A DNA stretch of 34,035 bases from an uncultured Francisellaceae bacterium (GTDB taxonomy: Bacteria > Pseudomonadota > Gammaproteobacteria > UBA6186 > Azoamicaceae), in the NCBI GenBank assembly GCA_903822055.1, contig CAIJNR010000071.1:1-34035 (forward strand), written 5' to 3'. Position 1 is the first letter of the stretch. Each line of letters opens with the position of its first letter. Of the stretch, positions 26,176 to 34,035 are shown piece after piece. The position numbers and the translations under genes are program-made. The notes beneath the pieces are model-generated. The model was not told the DNA's origin. It worked only from the letters and a program-made list of their open reading frames with translations, and did no database searches.

Positions 26176-26757
26176 TTATTCGGATTTATCCATACAATTT
26201 AATGCTAAATTTAATTTTAAAACATTAACCCTTGACTCCCCTAAAAAACCAAACTGTGGTTTTTCTGTATATTTATTAATTAAATCATCAATAACATTTT
26301 TTGATAAGTTGCGTAATTTAGAAATCCTTGCCGCCTGATAAAACGCAGCAGCCGTACTAATATGTGGATCTAATCCACTACCAGAAGCTGTTACTAAATC
26401 TGTTGGGATAGCTAATATGTTATTTTGATCTATCTTTTTTAATTCTTTTATTCTAGTATGTACTTTATTAATTAATAACACATTAGTAGGACCCAAATTA
26501 GAACCACCAGAATACATAGAATTGTATGGAAAATCTTGAGTTGCAGATGGGCGAGAAAAAAAATGTTTTGGATCATTAAAAAACTGACCAATCAATTCTG
26601 AACCAACAATTTTTTGATCTTTAACAATTAAGCTGCCATTAGATTTATATGAAAATAATATTTGCGCTAATCCGGTAATAAACAACGGATAAAATCCACC
26701 AGTTATTACTGTAAATATTAAGAGTAATGATAGTGCTGTTTTACATTTGTATATCAT
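26176..26757 (-). CDS. kdpC: Potassium-transporting ATPase subunit C
   Basis: 193 residues. KdpC is the single-span subunit that helps KdpB bind ATP and stabilises the KdpFABC complex. Its N-terminal membrane helix ([20 protein letters not shown]) is followed by the periplasmic part with [25 protein letters not shown] and the closing [17 protein letters not shown], all standard. The start overlaps the kdpB stop by four bases, so translation is coupled. Confidence 0.96.
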   Translation of the reverse strand: MIYKCKTALSLLLIFTVITGGFYPLFITGLAQILFSYKSNGSLIVKDQKIVGSELIGQFFNDPKHFFSRPSATQDFPYNSMYSGGSNLGPTNVLLINKVHTRIKELKKIDQNNILAIPTDLVTASGSGLDPHISTAAAFYQAARISKLRNLSKNVIDDLINKYTEKPQFGFLGESRVNVLKLNLALNCMDKSE

Positions 26758-28814
26758 AAAATATTTAATTTTTGCACAATATAGTCAATAGTTTTTATTC
26801 CAACAAAAGGTGTAACAAAACCACCAACACCATAAATTAATATATTACTTCTAAGCAAATCAACTGCTGAAATATTACGGTAATTTACTCCTTTTAACGC
26901 TAAAGGTATAAGACATAACATGATTAACGCGTTAAAAATAACCGCTGATAAAATTGCACTTTGTGGGGTTGCCAAATGCATAACATTTAAACTATTTAAT
27001 GCAGGATATGTACTAGCAAAAGCAGCCGGCAAAATAGCAAAATATTTAGCTACATCATTTGCAATACTAAATGTTGTTACTGTTCCTCTAGTTATTAAAA
27101 GTTGCTTACCAACTTCAACTATTTCAATAAGCTTGGTTGGATTAGAATCTAGATCAATCATATTACCAGCTTCTTTTGCAATTTGTGTGCCAGTATTCAT
27201 AGCAACTGCTACGTCAGCCTGTGCTAATGCTGGAGCATCATTAGTACCATCACCTGCCATAGCAACTAACCTACCTTCTTTTTGTAAACTACGAATTAAA
27301 TCTAATTTATCTTTTGGAGTAGCCTGTGCTAGAAAATCATCAACCCCTGCTTCTGCTGCAATTGCCGCAGCTGTTAATTGATTATCTCCTGTTACCATTA
27401 TAGTTTTTATGCCTATACGTCTAAGCTCTATAAATCTTTCTCGAATACCACCTTTAATAACATCTTTTAATCTAATTATTCCAAGAACTTTGGATTTTGA
27501 TGCAACAAGTAATGGAGTCTCTCCTTGTTTAGATATACTATCTACTAATTCGTGTACTACAGAATCAATTTGTCCACCATTAGAATTAATATAATGGGTT
27601 ATCGCTTCTGGTGCACCTTTTCTAATTTCATAATTTTTCAAATCTATACCACTCATTCTAGTTTGAGCCGTAAAAGGTATAAATTTACATCCTAGTTGTT
27701 CTAAATTTCTACCACGTATTCCGTATTTTTCTTTAGCCAAAATAACAATGCTACGACCTTCAACAGTTTCATCAGCTATAGATGAAAGTTGGGCAGCATG
27801 AGCTAAAAATTTTGGATTTACGTTACCAACAGGAATAAATTCACTAGCTTGTCGATTACCTAAGGTTATTGTGCCAGTTTTATCTAATAAAAGTACATTA
27901 ACGTCCCCTGCAGCTTCTATTGCTCTTCCAGATAATGCCACCACATTATGTTTAATCATACGATCCATACCAGCAATCCCAATAGATGATATCAAACCAC
28001 CAATTGTAGTTGGTGCTAAACAGACAAAAAGAGCGACAAGTACTGTAACAGTTACAACCGTACCTGACTGCATAGAATTAACACTATAAATAGAATATGG
28101 TAATAAAGTAGCACAAACTAATAAAAAAATTATGGTAAATGTTGCTAATAAAATATTTAAGGCCACTTCATTTGGAGTTTTTTGTCGCTTAGCACCTTCT
28201 ACCAAACCAATCATATGATCCAAGAATGCTTCACCAGGGTTAGCAGTGATTTTTATAACCAACCAATCTGAAGTAACCCTAGTTCCACCAGTAACCGCAC
28301 TTTTATCTCCTCCACTTTCTCTAATAACAGGTGCACTTTCCCCTGTTATAGCACTTTCATTCACGGAAGCAATTCCTTCTATTACCTCACCGTCGCATGG
28401 AATATAATCGCCTTCTTCAACAAGAACATAATCGTCTATTCGGAGCAATGCAGATTTAATTAATGTGATTGAAGAATCACGTTCTTTAGAAGAAAGTTTT
28501 TTTGCCAAAATAGAATGACGTGTTTTACGTAAAGATGCAGCTTGAGCTTTACCTCTAGCTTCTGCTAATGCTTCTGCAAAATTAGCAATAAACAAAGTAA
28601 CCCACAAAAACAATGTAACAAAAAACCCAAACCAAATTGAATCATGATTTACAACTAATATTGATTGGATTAACAAACCAGTTGTCATCAAAGTTCCAAC
28701 ATATACAGCAAACATTGTTGGATTTTTAATTTGATGTAATGGGTTAAATTTCAACACAGCATGCACAATAGATCCATCTAATGCCATATTCCACTTTTCA
28801 TTCAAATTCAACAT
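26754..28814 (-). CDS. kdpB: Potassium-transporting P-type ATPase subunit B
   Basis: 686 residues, the ATP-hydrolysing subunit of the high-affinity K+ pump in the inner membrane. The phosphorylated Asp is Asp311 in DKTGT. TGES (157-160) is the actuator loop; its Ser is the residue that is phosphorylated to inhibit the E. coli pump. TGDN and [10 protein letters not shown] complete the P-type core, and the membrane segments carry APTTIGGL. Length is standard. It starts two bases after the kdpA stop and overlaps kdpC. Confidence 0.98.
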   Translation of the reverse strand: MLNLNEKWNMALDGSIVHAVLKFNPLHQIKNPTMFAVYVGTLMTTGLLIQSILVVNHDSIWFGFFVTLFLWVTLFIANFAEALAEARGKAQAASLRKTRHSILAKKLSSKERDSSITLIKSALLRIDDYVLVEEGDYIPCDGEVIEGIASVNESAITGESAPVIRESGGDKSAVTGGTRVTSDWLVIKITANPGEAFLDHMIGLVEGAKRQKTPNEVALNILLATFTIIFLLVCATLLPYSIYSVNSMQSGTVVTVTVLVALFVCLAPTTIGGLISSIGIAGMDRMIKHNVVALSGRAIEAAGDVNVLLLDKTGTITLGNRQASEFIPVGNVNPKFLAHAAQLSSIADETVEGRSIVILAKEKYGIRGRNLEQLGCKFIPFTAQTRMSGIDLKNYEIRKGAPEAITHYINSNGGQIDSVVHELVDSISKQGETPLLVASKSKVLGIIRLKDVIKGGIRERFIELRRIGIKTIMVTGDNQLTAAAIAAEAGVDDFLAQATPKDKLDLIRSLQKEGRLVAMAGDGTNDAPALAQADVAVAMNTGTQIAKEAGNMIDLDSNPTKLIEIVEVGKQLLITRGTVTTFSIANDVAKYFAILPAAFASTYPALNSLNVMHLATPQSAILSAVIFNALIMLCLIPLALKGVNYRNISAVDLLRSNILIYGVGGFVTPFVGIKTIDYIVQKLNIL

Positions 28815-28816
28815 GA

Positions 28817-30535
28817 TTAATACCCAATCATCATTAATTGTTCAACAATAGGCCCTAAAGCAAATGCTGGTAAAAAAATTAATGAAACCATAATCATAAT
28901 AAAACTCACTAAAATACCAATAAATAATAAATTGGCGGTTGGTAAAGTGCCTATACTATTTGGTATGATTTTTTTCTTAGCTAATGATCCAGCAATTGCT
29001 AATGTTGGAATTATGATCCAATAACGTCTAATTAACATTCCAAGACCACCTAATAAATTATAGAAAGCATTAGTTTTAAGACCAGCAAAAGAGCTACCAT
29101 TATTATTTAACATCGAAGAAAATGCATATAAAATTTCTGTGAAGCCATGAGAACCAGGATTGCTAATAGCTGTTCTACCAACAACTGTCATAAGAGCAAT
29201 AGCTGTAAAAACTAAAATCATTATCGGTGCAATTAATATTGCAAATGATGCCATTTTAATTTCAAACGCTTCGATTTTTTTACCAAGGTATTCAGGAGTT
29301 CTACCAACCATCAATCCAGAAACAAATACTGTTATAATCACAAAGATTAACATTTGATACAAACCAGATCCAACCCCGCCAAAAATTATTTCACCTAAAG
29401 TTATTAACCATATTGGTACAAGCCCTCCAAGCGGCAGAAAAGAATCATGCATGGAATTTACAGAACCATTACTAGTAGCTGTGGTTAATGTTGCCCACAG
29501 CCCAGAATTTACTCCACCAAAACGAACTTCTTTACCTTCCATATTACTACCAACTAGTAAAGTTTTATTGTTTATATTGTTGGTATTAATTAATTTAATA
29601 TTGATTTTTTCTTCAATTGAAATAGTAGCAACTACACATGGTATTAAAATTAAAAACATGACTATTAACAAAGCCCTGCCTTGCTTTGGATCTTTTATCA
29701 TACTCCCAAATGTGACGCACAAAGCTGCAGGGATTAGAATTATTGCTAACATTTCTAAAAAATTAGAAAACGGTGTTGGATTTTCAAATGGGTGAGCAGA
29801 ATTTGCATTAAAATAACCACCACCATTAGTTCCTAATTGTTTAATAGCAACTTGTGATGCAACTGGGCCCATTGGGATCTTGGTTGCAGCAATTGAATCT
29901 AAATTTTGATAATTTTTAAAATTTTGTGGAACTCCCTGTGACACCAACAATAATGACAATACTATAGAAAACGGGATAAAAATATAAAGCACACCTCGTA
30001 CCAAATCTACCCAAAAATTCCCAAGCTCATATGTTTCGCACTGTTTGATACCTCGAATTAATACCATTAAAACAGAAAGTCCAGTCGCAGCTGACATAAA
30101 GTTTTGTACAGTTAACGCAACCATCTGGGTAAAACAACTTAATGTAGATTCAGGAGCATATGCCTGCCAATTAGTATTGGTTATAAAACTTGCAGCAGTA
30201 TTAAATGCAATATCTTGACTAACAGCATTAAAATGTTGATGATTTAAAGGTAATAATATTTGCAATCTTTGTATAACATAAACTACTAAAAATCCTAAAA
30301 AATTAAAAATTAATATAGCTTTTGCGTAATCTTTCCAATTCATTAGTTGTTTTGGAGAAACATGACAAGCACTATAAATCCATTGTTCAATATATTTTAA
30401 AATTCTTATAATAATATAAGGTTTGTTTTCGTAATTACCTGTATAGATCCATGCAATATATAATCCTATTGGTTTAGTTAACAATAACAAAATACTAAAA
30501 TAAATTATTATTTGTAATAGATTATTATTTATCAT
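28817..30535 (-). CDS. kdpA: Potassium-transporting ATPase subunit A (K+ channel-like)
   Basis: 572 residues, ten-helix subunit related to K+ channels that holds the selectivity filter. Filter-like turns are present: TNTNWQAY (first repeat), [20 protein letters not shown] (second, near residue 235), and [22 protein letters not shown] in the later repeats. I prefer ATG 30535 to 30544, because AGGTGG stands immediately before the upstream ATG but nine bases before this one. kdpF ends 40 bases upstream. Confidence 0.97.
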   Translation of the reverse strand: MINNNLLQIIIYFSILLLLTKPIGLYIAWIYTGNYENKPYIIIRILKYIEQWIYSACHVSPKQLMNWKDYAKAILIFNFLGFLVVYVIQRLQILLPLNHQHFNAVSQDIAFNTAASFITNTNWQAYAPESTLSCFTQMVALTVQNFMSAATGLSVLMVLIRGIKQCETYELGNFWVDLVRGVLYIFIPFSIVLSLLLVSQGVPQNFKNYQNLDSIAATKIPMGPVASQVAIKQLGTNGGGYFNANSAHPFENPTPFSNFLEMLAIILIPAALCVTFGSMIKDPKQGRALLIVMFLILIPCVVATISIEEKINIKLINTNNINNKTLLVGSNMEGKEVRFGGVNSGLWATLTTATSNGSVNSMHDSFLPLGGLVPIWLITLGEIIFGGVGSGLYQMLIFVIITVFVSGLMVGRTPEYLGKKIEAFEIKMASFAILIAPIMILVFTAIALMTVVGRTAISNPGSHGFTEILYAFSSMLNNNGSSFAGLKTNAFYNLLGGLGMLIRRYWIIIPTLAIAGSLAKKKIIPNSIGTLPTANLLFIGILVSFIMIMVSLIFLPAFALGPIVEQLMMIGY

Positions 30536-30575
30536 GAATAGCATCCACCTGACTGCTGTATTAAAATTATTATCT

Positions 30576-30665
30576 TTAAAAAATTTCTGGCTTAAATAAC
30601 GCTACTAACAAGTAAATAAATAACCCAACAACAATAAAACCAGTAACTAAATAAATAGTGGTCAT
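30576..30665 (-). CDS. kdpF: Potassium-transporting ATPase subunit F
   Basis: 29-residue single-span membrane protein that stabilises KdpABC. It starts MTTIYLVTGFIVVGLFIYLL and ends FKPEIF, the usual kdpF ending (LxxPExF). Its ATG shares the A of the stop codon of the ORF upstream (TGATG). It is too short for most gene callers, but position, size and composition are those of KdpF. Confidence 0.88.
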   Translation of the reverse strand: MTTIYLVTGFIVVGLFIYLLVALFKPEIF

Positions 30666-30760
30666 CAAGGATCCATCAATAATAAATCAAACAATTCGAT
30701 CATGGAGTAACTGATTAAAAAAAAACCTGTTGCAGTACTCAAATAAATTAAATCTGCCAT
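30665..30760 (-). CDS. 31-residue membrane peptide upstream of kdpF
   Basis: It starts MADLIYLSTATGFFLISY, continues SMIELFDLLLMDP and ends with TGA, which overlaps the kdpF start. Similar short ORFs of the MxDWLYLALG type stand before kdpF in other proteobacteria, with no assigned function. A run of nine T interrupts the frame-sensitive middle and would be prone to slippage. An AGGGA site stands upstream. The ORF probably opens the kdp transcript and couples translation to kdpF. Confidence 0.65.
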   Translation of the reverse strand: MADLIYLSTATGFFLISYSMIELFDLLLMDP

Positions 30761-30841
30761 TTTATAAATTCCCTACTACCTAAATTACTTATTTAATAAT
30801 CTTATATTAAAACTATATATTTACATGCTGTAGCTACCTTA

Positions 30842-30870
30842 CCTATAGATGACATTTAGTGTATTAGCAA
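30842..30870 (-). promoter_or_regulatory. Possible kdp promoter
   Basis: On the minus strand, TTGCTA, a 17-base spacer, and TATAGG. The transcript would start about 75 bases before the ORF upstream of kdpF. A KdpE site cannot be judged by eye. Confidence 0.35.
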
Positions 30871-30882
30871 GGATATAATTTA

Positions 30883-30911
30883 TTGACATAACAAAGTATT
30901 TGTAGTCAAAT
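30883..30911 (+). promoter_or_regulatory. Possible promoter of the lipase-like gene
   Basis: A perfect TTGACA -35, a 17-base spacer, and TCAAAT as a weak -10, giving a leader of about 50 bases. A TATAAT at 30874-30879 just upstream is an alternative. Confidence 0.4.
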
Positions 30912-30969
30912 AGACCGATAAAATAAAAATAGTTTGTTAGATAAGAAACAACAATAAGTGGAGATCAAA

Positions 30970-32424
30970 ATGGCAGAAAATAAAAAAATTCAAAATGCTT
31001 TAATGATGAATAGATTAGTCCACAGAGAATATTTAGCACATACATTAGCCTACACTGATCAAGATCTTATTGGTAATTCATTATCAGACGACACTACTAT
31101 ACGTATACCTTGCTTTAGCAGTATTAGCGGTAAACAGATAGATGCTACTGTACATAAAATTGAAACCGGTCATAATAGTTTAGTAGGATATATTTTAGAA
31201 ATTGATGATGGTGAACATACTCCTAGAGTAGAAATCGTATGGCGCGGCACACATAATTTAGCTAGTGCCCACATGGATTTAGAAAAAGATGGTGCAGGAG
31301 CATCAAGTTACGAAGAAGCAAGAAAAAGAATTATTCCTCAAATTAATGCTGTAGTTGAACACTTATCACATAAAACTGGTGGACGCGTAATTATTGGTGT
31401 ATCTGGTCATAGTTTGGGTGGAGCGTTATCCCAACGTTGTTTAACAGATTTAGCCTGTGCTATGGTACAAAATGATGCTGACACAAGAGTCGCCAAAAAA
31501 TCAGCTACTAATAGTAAATTCAACGAAAAGTCTGTAAATCACACTATTAATTTAGCTAATGATAATGGTTTTGCGGCTGAAGATCGTGAACATATTAATA
31601 TTCACAATGTCCTTAAATTAGAATTAGGAGCTTTTAATTCTACTGGGGTTGATGATACCACCTATAACAAAGCTCATTATTTTAGTGAATATCTGCAAAA
31701 CCCATTTTATGGACATAAACAAGGCAAATCTTTTTCTATAACTACAGATTATTGCTTAAATTCTAGAGATGGTGTTCAACAAACTGGTAAAAAAAATATT
31801 TTAGCTAATTGCCCATTTGCCAATGTGAATTTATTTAAATTTAATCCACCACGTAATATTTATAAACAATTAGCAGCTGGAGCAGTAGCCAGCGCAATCG
31901 CTACACCTCTTGGTCCTTTTGGTATGTTACTTGCTGGGCTAAGCATTTATAAGGAAGTTGGAACTATGGATGCTCACACAAGCAAACACTCTTCATTTGA
32001 AGATTACAATATGGTATTAAATAATAAAAATTTTGAAATCTACAGTAATAAAAAGCCTAACCGCGGCGGAAGAGATACTTTAGGTGAATCAAAAATCAGC
32101 CAACAATTGCTTGGACAAAAATCATATATCGCTAACAATCTAGTGTCTAACACATTAAGCTCTGGATTACATTTTGCAACAACTCCATTTTTAGGTGATA
32201 AAATTATGGAAGTAGTGGCAGCAGACAAGTTAGCAAAAGCTAAAATAGAAAAAATAAGAGCAAGAACTGAGTTGCTTAAAAAAGTGAAAGAAGAAATACA
32301 AGAAATGCAATTACAAGCTGAACAACTTCAAAAGCTAATTGAAAAAGATACAACTCAATTAGCAGAAAAATCAGAAAGTTTTAAAGCGACAGACATGCAT
32401 CCTCATATGGCTGTTGGTGGATAA
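30970..32424 (+). CDS. Class-3-lipase-like protein with C-terminal coiled coil
   Basis: 484 residues from ATG 30970, chosen because GGAG stands six bases upstream; a GTG at 30958 is less likely. The catalytic block is GVSGHSLGGALSQ, with nucleophile Ser148, and VEIVWRGTH (87-95) is the strand and oxyanion turn of class 3 lipases. No export signal is present. Near 310-325 a short hydrophobic stretch (AAGAVASAIATPLGPFGMLL) could touch membranes. The C-terminal 80 residues are a coiled coil rich in Lys and Glu (KVKEEIQEMQLQAEQLQKLIE), then a short tail. Catalytic Asp and His cannot be named. Large lipase-fold proteins of this kind are common among intracellular bacteria; a Dot/Icm substrate is plausible but unproven. 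Confidence 0.68.
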   Translation: MAENKKIQNALMMNRLVHREYLAHTLAYTDQDLIGNSLSDDTTIRIPCFSSISGKQIDATVHKIETGHNSLVGYILEIDDGEHTPRVEIVWRGTHNLASAHMDLEKDGAGASSYEEARKRIIPQINAVVEHLSHKTGGRVIIGVSGHSLGGALSQRCLTDLACAMVQNDADTRVAKKSATNSKFNEKSVNHTINLANDNGFAAEDREHINIHNVLKLELGAFNSTGVDDTTYNKAHYFSEYLQNPFYGHKQGKSFSITTDYCLNSRDGVQQTGKKNILANCPFANVNLFKFNPPRNIYKQLAAGAVASAIATPLGPFGMLLAGLSIYKEVGTMDAHTSKHSSFEDYNMVLNNKNFEIYSNKKPNRGGRDTLGESKISQQLLGQKSYIANNLVSNTLSSGLHFATTPFLGDKIMEVVAADKLAKAKIEKIRARTELLKKVKEEIQEMQLQAEQLQKLIEKDTTQLAEKSESFKATDMHPHMAVGG

Positions 32425-32510
32425 AACCTAAATTTCATGTGTAGGATCAGATACATGTGAGACTAAGAGATTTATTTTATTTTTATTTTTGATAAATAAT
32501 TTTATATAGA

Positions 32511-32563
32511 CCGACTGCAAAACTTGTGTTGTAGTCGGAATGAGTTTGGGGCGATAGCCCCAA
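32511..32563 (-). terminator. Two hairpins downstream of the hydrolase gene, weak terminator
   Basis: TTGGGGC with a GATA loop and GCCCCAA (32546-32563), and CCGACT...AGTCGG (32511-32538), read on the minus strand, are followed by an AT-rich but not T-run stretch. They could stop hydrolase transcription, or they belong to a repeat. The sequence is GC-rich for this genome. Confidence 0.3.
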
Positions 32564-32586
32564 TTGCCTAAGATATGCTCTAACAA

Positions 32587-32818
32587 GTGCATTTTTTATC
32601 GGAGAAGAAGATGAGCTTTTTGAACCAAATAAAATATATTTACAATAAAAACTTTGCGAATGCCTCTGCAAATAATTCTGGGGCTTTAATAACAATAGAA
32701 AGATGATTAGCGTCTGGAATAATGCGTGCAACTAGATGCCGATTAGCACAATATTCTCTATAAACAATAATTTTATTTGGTTCAAAAAGCTCATCTTCTT
32801 CTCCGATAAAAAATGCAC
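32587..32818. repeat. 49-bp perfect inverted duplication at the hydrolase 3' end
   Basis: Bases 32587-32635 are the exact reverse complement of 32770-32818, by hand comparison, with 134 bases between. The second copy is inside the hydrolase gene, and codes for about residues 239-254, including the GEEDELF turn with the catalytic Asp. The other copy lies just after the stop codon. Matching stops sharply at both ends. Confidence 0.9.
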
Positions 32819-33533
32819 ACGGTTGTTGGCATTTAGCTAATGTTGCTTTAATATTACGCGGAAACACAGCAGCCGCCATAGCACAAGTATAATAATGCAG
32901 TAATAGTGGATCCTTTTTATTGAGTTCGCTATAATTAAAATACACAGCTGGAATATGCTTAAACAACCTCCCTCCAGAAAGACTGTGCATAATTAAAGCC
33001 CAAACATGAACCTTATTAATAAATTGTTTTTTTTGTTCATGATGCTCAATATTTTTTTTAGCATCTGCGCCTAAAAACGGTGCTAAAAAAATGCATCCAT
33101 TAGCCATACACTCTTTTGTTTGAGCCAAATAATTTAATATTAATCCGGCGCCTGATGAATGTCCGGCTAACAATAATGGAATCTTGGGATATTTTGCAAC
33201 AATAAAATTTATTGTATCAGTTATATCATCCAATACTCTTTTGCTAGATACTGCATCACCACGAGTACCTCCTGAATGGCCATGTCCACGGATATCAAAA
33301 AGGTAAACTCCCATATTATAATTGTATGCTGTTTGTTGTGCCATTAGCTGATACATAGGTTTACTCCATGCACCACCACCATGGTAAAATAATATTATTG
33401 CTTTTGGTGACTGTAGTGTAAATTGGTAATAAGCAAGATTAGTATTATCAGTTGCTATAAAATAATTGGGAATTACTTCTTTAAAATCCTTTGTTGCTTG
33501 TTCAACTTCGGTAAGTGAGAATGGTTGCTTCAT
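32640..33533 (-). CDS. Alpha/beta hydrolase, lysophospholipase-like
   Basis: 297 residues. The fold marks are FYHGGGAWSK (oxyanion turn, 49-58), VYLFDIRGHGHSGGTRGD, and the nucleophile elbow AGHSSGAG with Ser126. Asp247 in GEEDELF and His277 in DANHLS complete the triad. No signal peptide. This is the monoacylglycerol lipase/lysophospholipase type; the substrate is unknown. A MarR regulator is encoded upstream on the same strand with 163 bases between. The 3' end is bordered by an inverted copy of part of the gene, and the stop codon lies only four bases from that copy. Confidence 0.85.
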   Translation of the reverse strand: MKQPFSLTEVEQATKDFKEVIPNYFIATDNTNLAYYQFTLQSPKAIILFYHGGGAWSKPMYQLMAQQTAYNYNMGVYLFDIRGHGHSGGTRGDAVSSKRVLDDITDTINFIVAKYPKIPLLLAGHSSGAGLILNYLAQTKECMANGCIFLAPFLGADAKKNIEHHEQKKQFINKVHVWALIMHSLSGGRLFKHIPAVYFNYSELNKKDPLLLHYYTCAMAAAVFPRNIKATLAKCQQPCAFFIGEEDELFEPNKIIVYREYCANRHLVARIIPDANHLSIVIKAPELFAEAFAKFLL

Positions 33534-33696
33534 ATTCTTTTTTGTCTAACACCGGAAATATTAATCAATATTTTATATACCCAATTTTTTAACCCTCTGT
33601 CAATATGTATGGGCCTATAAAGAATATAAGGCGGCATTCCAAAACCATTTAATAGTCAAGCTCTTATACATTGGCTTTTTAAGTAGCCTTAAATTA

Positions 33697-34035
33697 TTAA
33701 TTAGGCTCGGTTGTTAGTGTTCTTAAAATATGTATTAGATCCTTTTGCTCAGTGGTAGATGTTTTGCCAAAAAATACATCATCTATTCCTTCTACAATTG
33801 GTACTAATTTATTAACTAATCGCTTGCCTTTATCTGTAAGCAATATATTTTTAGCACGCGTATCTATTTCATGTTCCATTCTATTTACAAGCCTAAGAGC
33901 TACCAACTTTTTTAAAGACTTAGAAACTGTCATTTTATCTAATTTTGACCAATTTACGATAAGAATTTGAGTAGTATCATAGTTATGTGATTCAAACCAC
34001 AATAAAGTTGCCATAATTACAAATTGTGCGTGAGA
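33697..34035 (-). CDS. MarR-family transcriptional regulator (5' end outside window)
   Basis: The frame stays open to the window edge and reads SHAQFVIMATLLWFESHN, typical of the alpha2 region of MarR proteins, so the ATG at 34014 is internal. The winged helix-turn-helix follows: a recognition-helix segment KMTVSKSLKKLVALRLV and a wing EHEIDTRAKNILLTDKGKRL. At least 112 residues are visible. It would bind a palindromic operator and respond to a small molecule; its target is unknown, the hydrolase downstream being the nearest candidate. Confidence 0.88.
   Translation of the reverse strand, partial: SHAQFVIMATLLWFESHNYDTTQILIVNWSKLDKMTVSKSLKKLVALRLVNRMEHEIDTRAKNILLTDKGKRLVNKLVPIVEGIDDVFFGKTSTTEQKDLIHILRTLTTEPN

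Noticed and set aside
26920-27381. 153-codon plus-strand ORF inside kdpB
   Set aside because: Antisense to a strongly conserved gene; a by-product of codon pattern.
30690-30760. Frameshift in the ORF before kdpF
   Set aside because: A recount of the T run gave nine, which keeps the frame open to the TGATG overlap.
32483-32731. 82-codon minus-strand ORF
   Set aside because: It runs through the inverted copy and hairpins after the hydrolase, and through the hydrolase gene in another frame.

Overview
The window is AT-rich, densely coded chromosomal DNA of what looks like a host-associated gammaproteobacterium of the Legionellales (Legionella/Coxiella relatives). The evidence is Dot/Icm type IVB secretion genes (dotL/icmO and two DotI/IcmL-family genes), a Coxiella/Legionella-like lysine-rich histone-like protein, and gamma-type GatCAB, RF1 and PrmC. 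One housekeeping gene, aspS, instead reads like the Rickettsiales/alphaproteobacterial form, so the genome appears to be a mosaic. All taxonomic statements rest on remembered family signatures, not on a search.

Layout. 1-2.5 kb: exonuclease VII genes xseA (cut by the window edge) and xseB, a histone-like protein, and a protein with two SH3-like repeats. 2.5-6.2 kb: an unusual membrane ATPase of the histidine-kinase type, a 3' fragment of tRNA-Leu(CAA) that may be an old attachment site, trhO, and a GNAT-like protein. 6.3-13 kb: dotL, aspS, a 310-bp palindromic element, a small unknown gene, then dotI with a tandem-repeat tail, preceded by a second full-length DotI-like gene. 13-16.5 kb: gatCAB. 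16.5-18.2 kb: two related outer-membrane barrel genes flanking a perfect 53-bp inverted repeat. 18.4-22.3 kb: prmC, prfA and a TPR lipoprotein-like gene. 22.4-24.2 kb: a PLP aminotransferase and a low-complexity protein. 24.3-30.8 kb: the potassium pump operon (a 31-codon ORF, kdpF, kdpA, kdpB, kdpC, and a KdpD that stops before its kinase domain). 31-34 kb: a class-3-lipase-like protein, an alpha/beta hydrolase and a MarR regulator cut by the window end.

How the genes work together. AspS carries the histidine typical of non-discriminating AspRS and GatCAB is encoded close by, which fits Asn-tRNA made by transamidation. PrmC methylates the GGQ glutamine of RF1 encoded directly upstream. The Kdp genes form one high-affinity K+ uptake operon, but its sensor cannot phosphorylate a response regulator and no kdpE follows. 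DotL, DotI and the DotI paralogue are inner-membrane parts of a secretion system whose other genes lie outside the window; the lipase-like and low-complexity proteins are possible substrates, on weak grounds.

The most unusual layer is non-coding. Three families of GC-rich palindromic elements stand out from the AT-rich background: family A (17.2-17.4 kb, and in frame inside the start of prmC at 19.3 kb), family B (13.0 and 22.4 kb), and family C (10.6-10.9 kb). The inverted pairs of families A and C have nearly the same spacer (75 and 74 nt), a REPIN-like design; the prmC copy resembles the coding palindromic elements known from Rickettsia.
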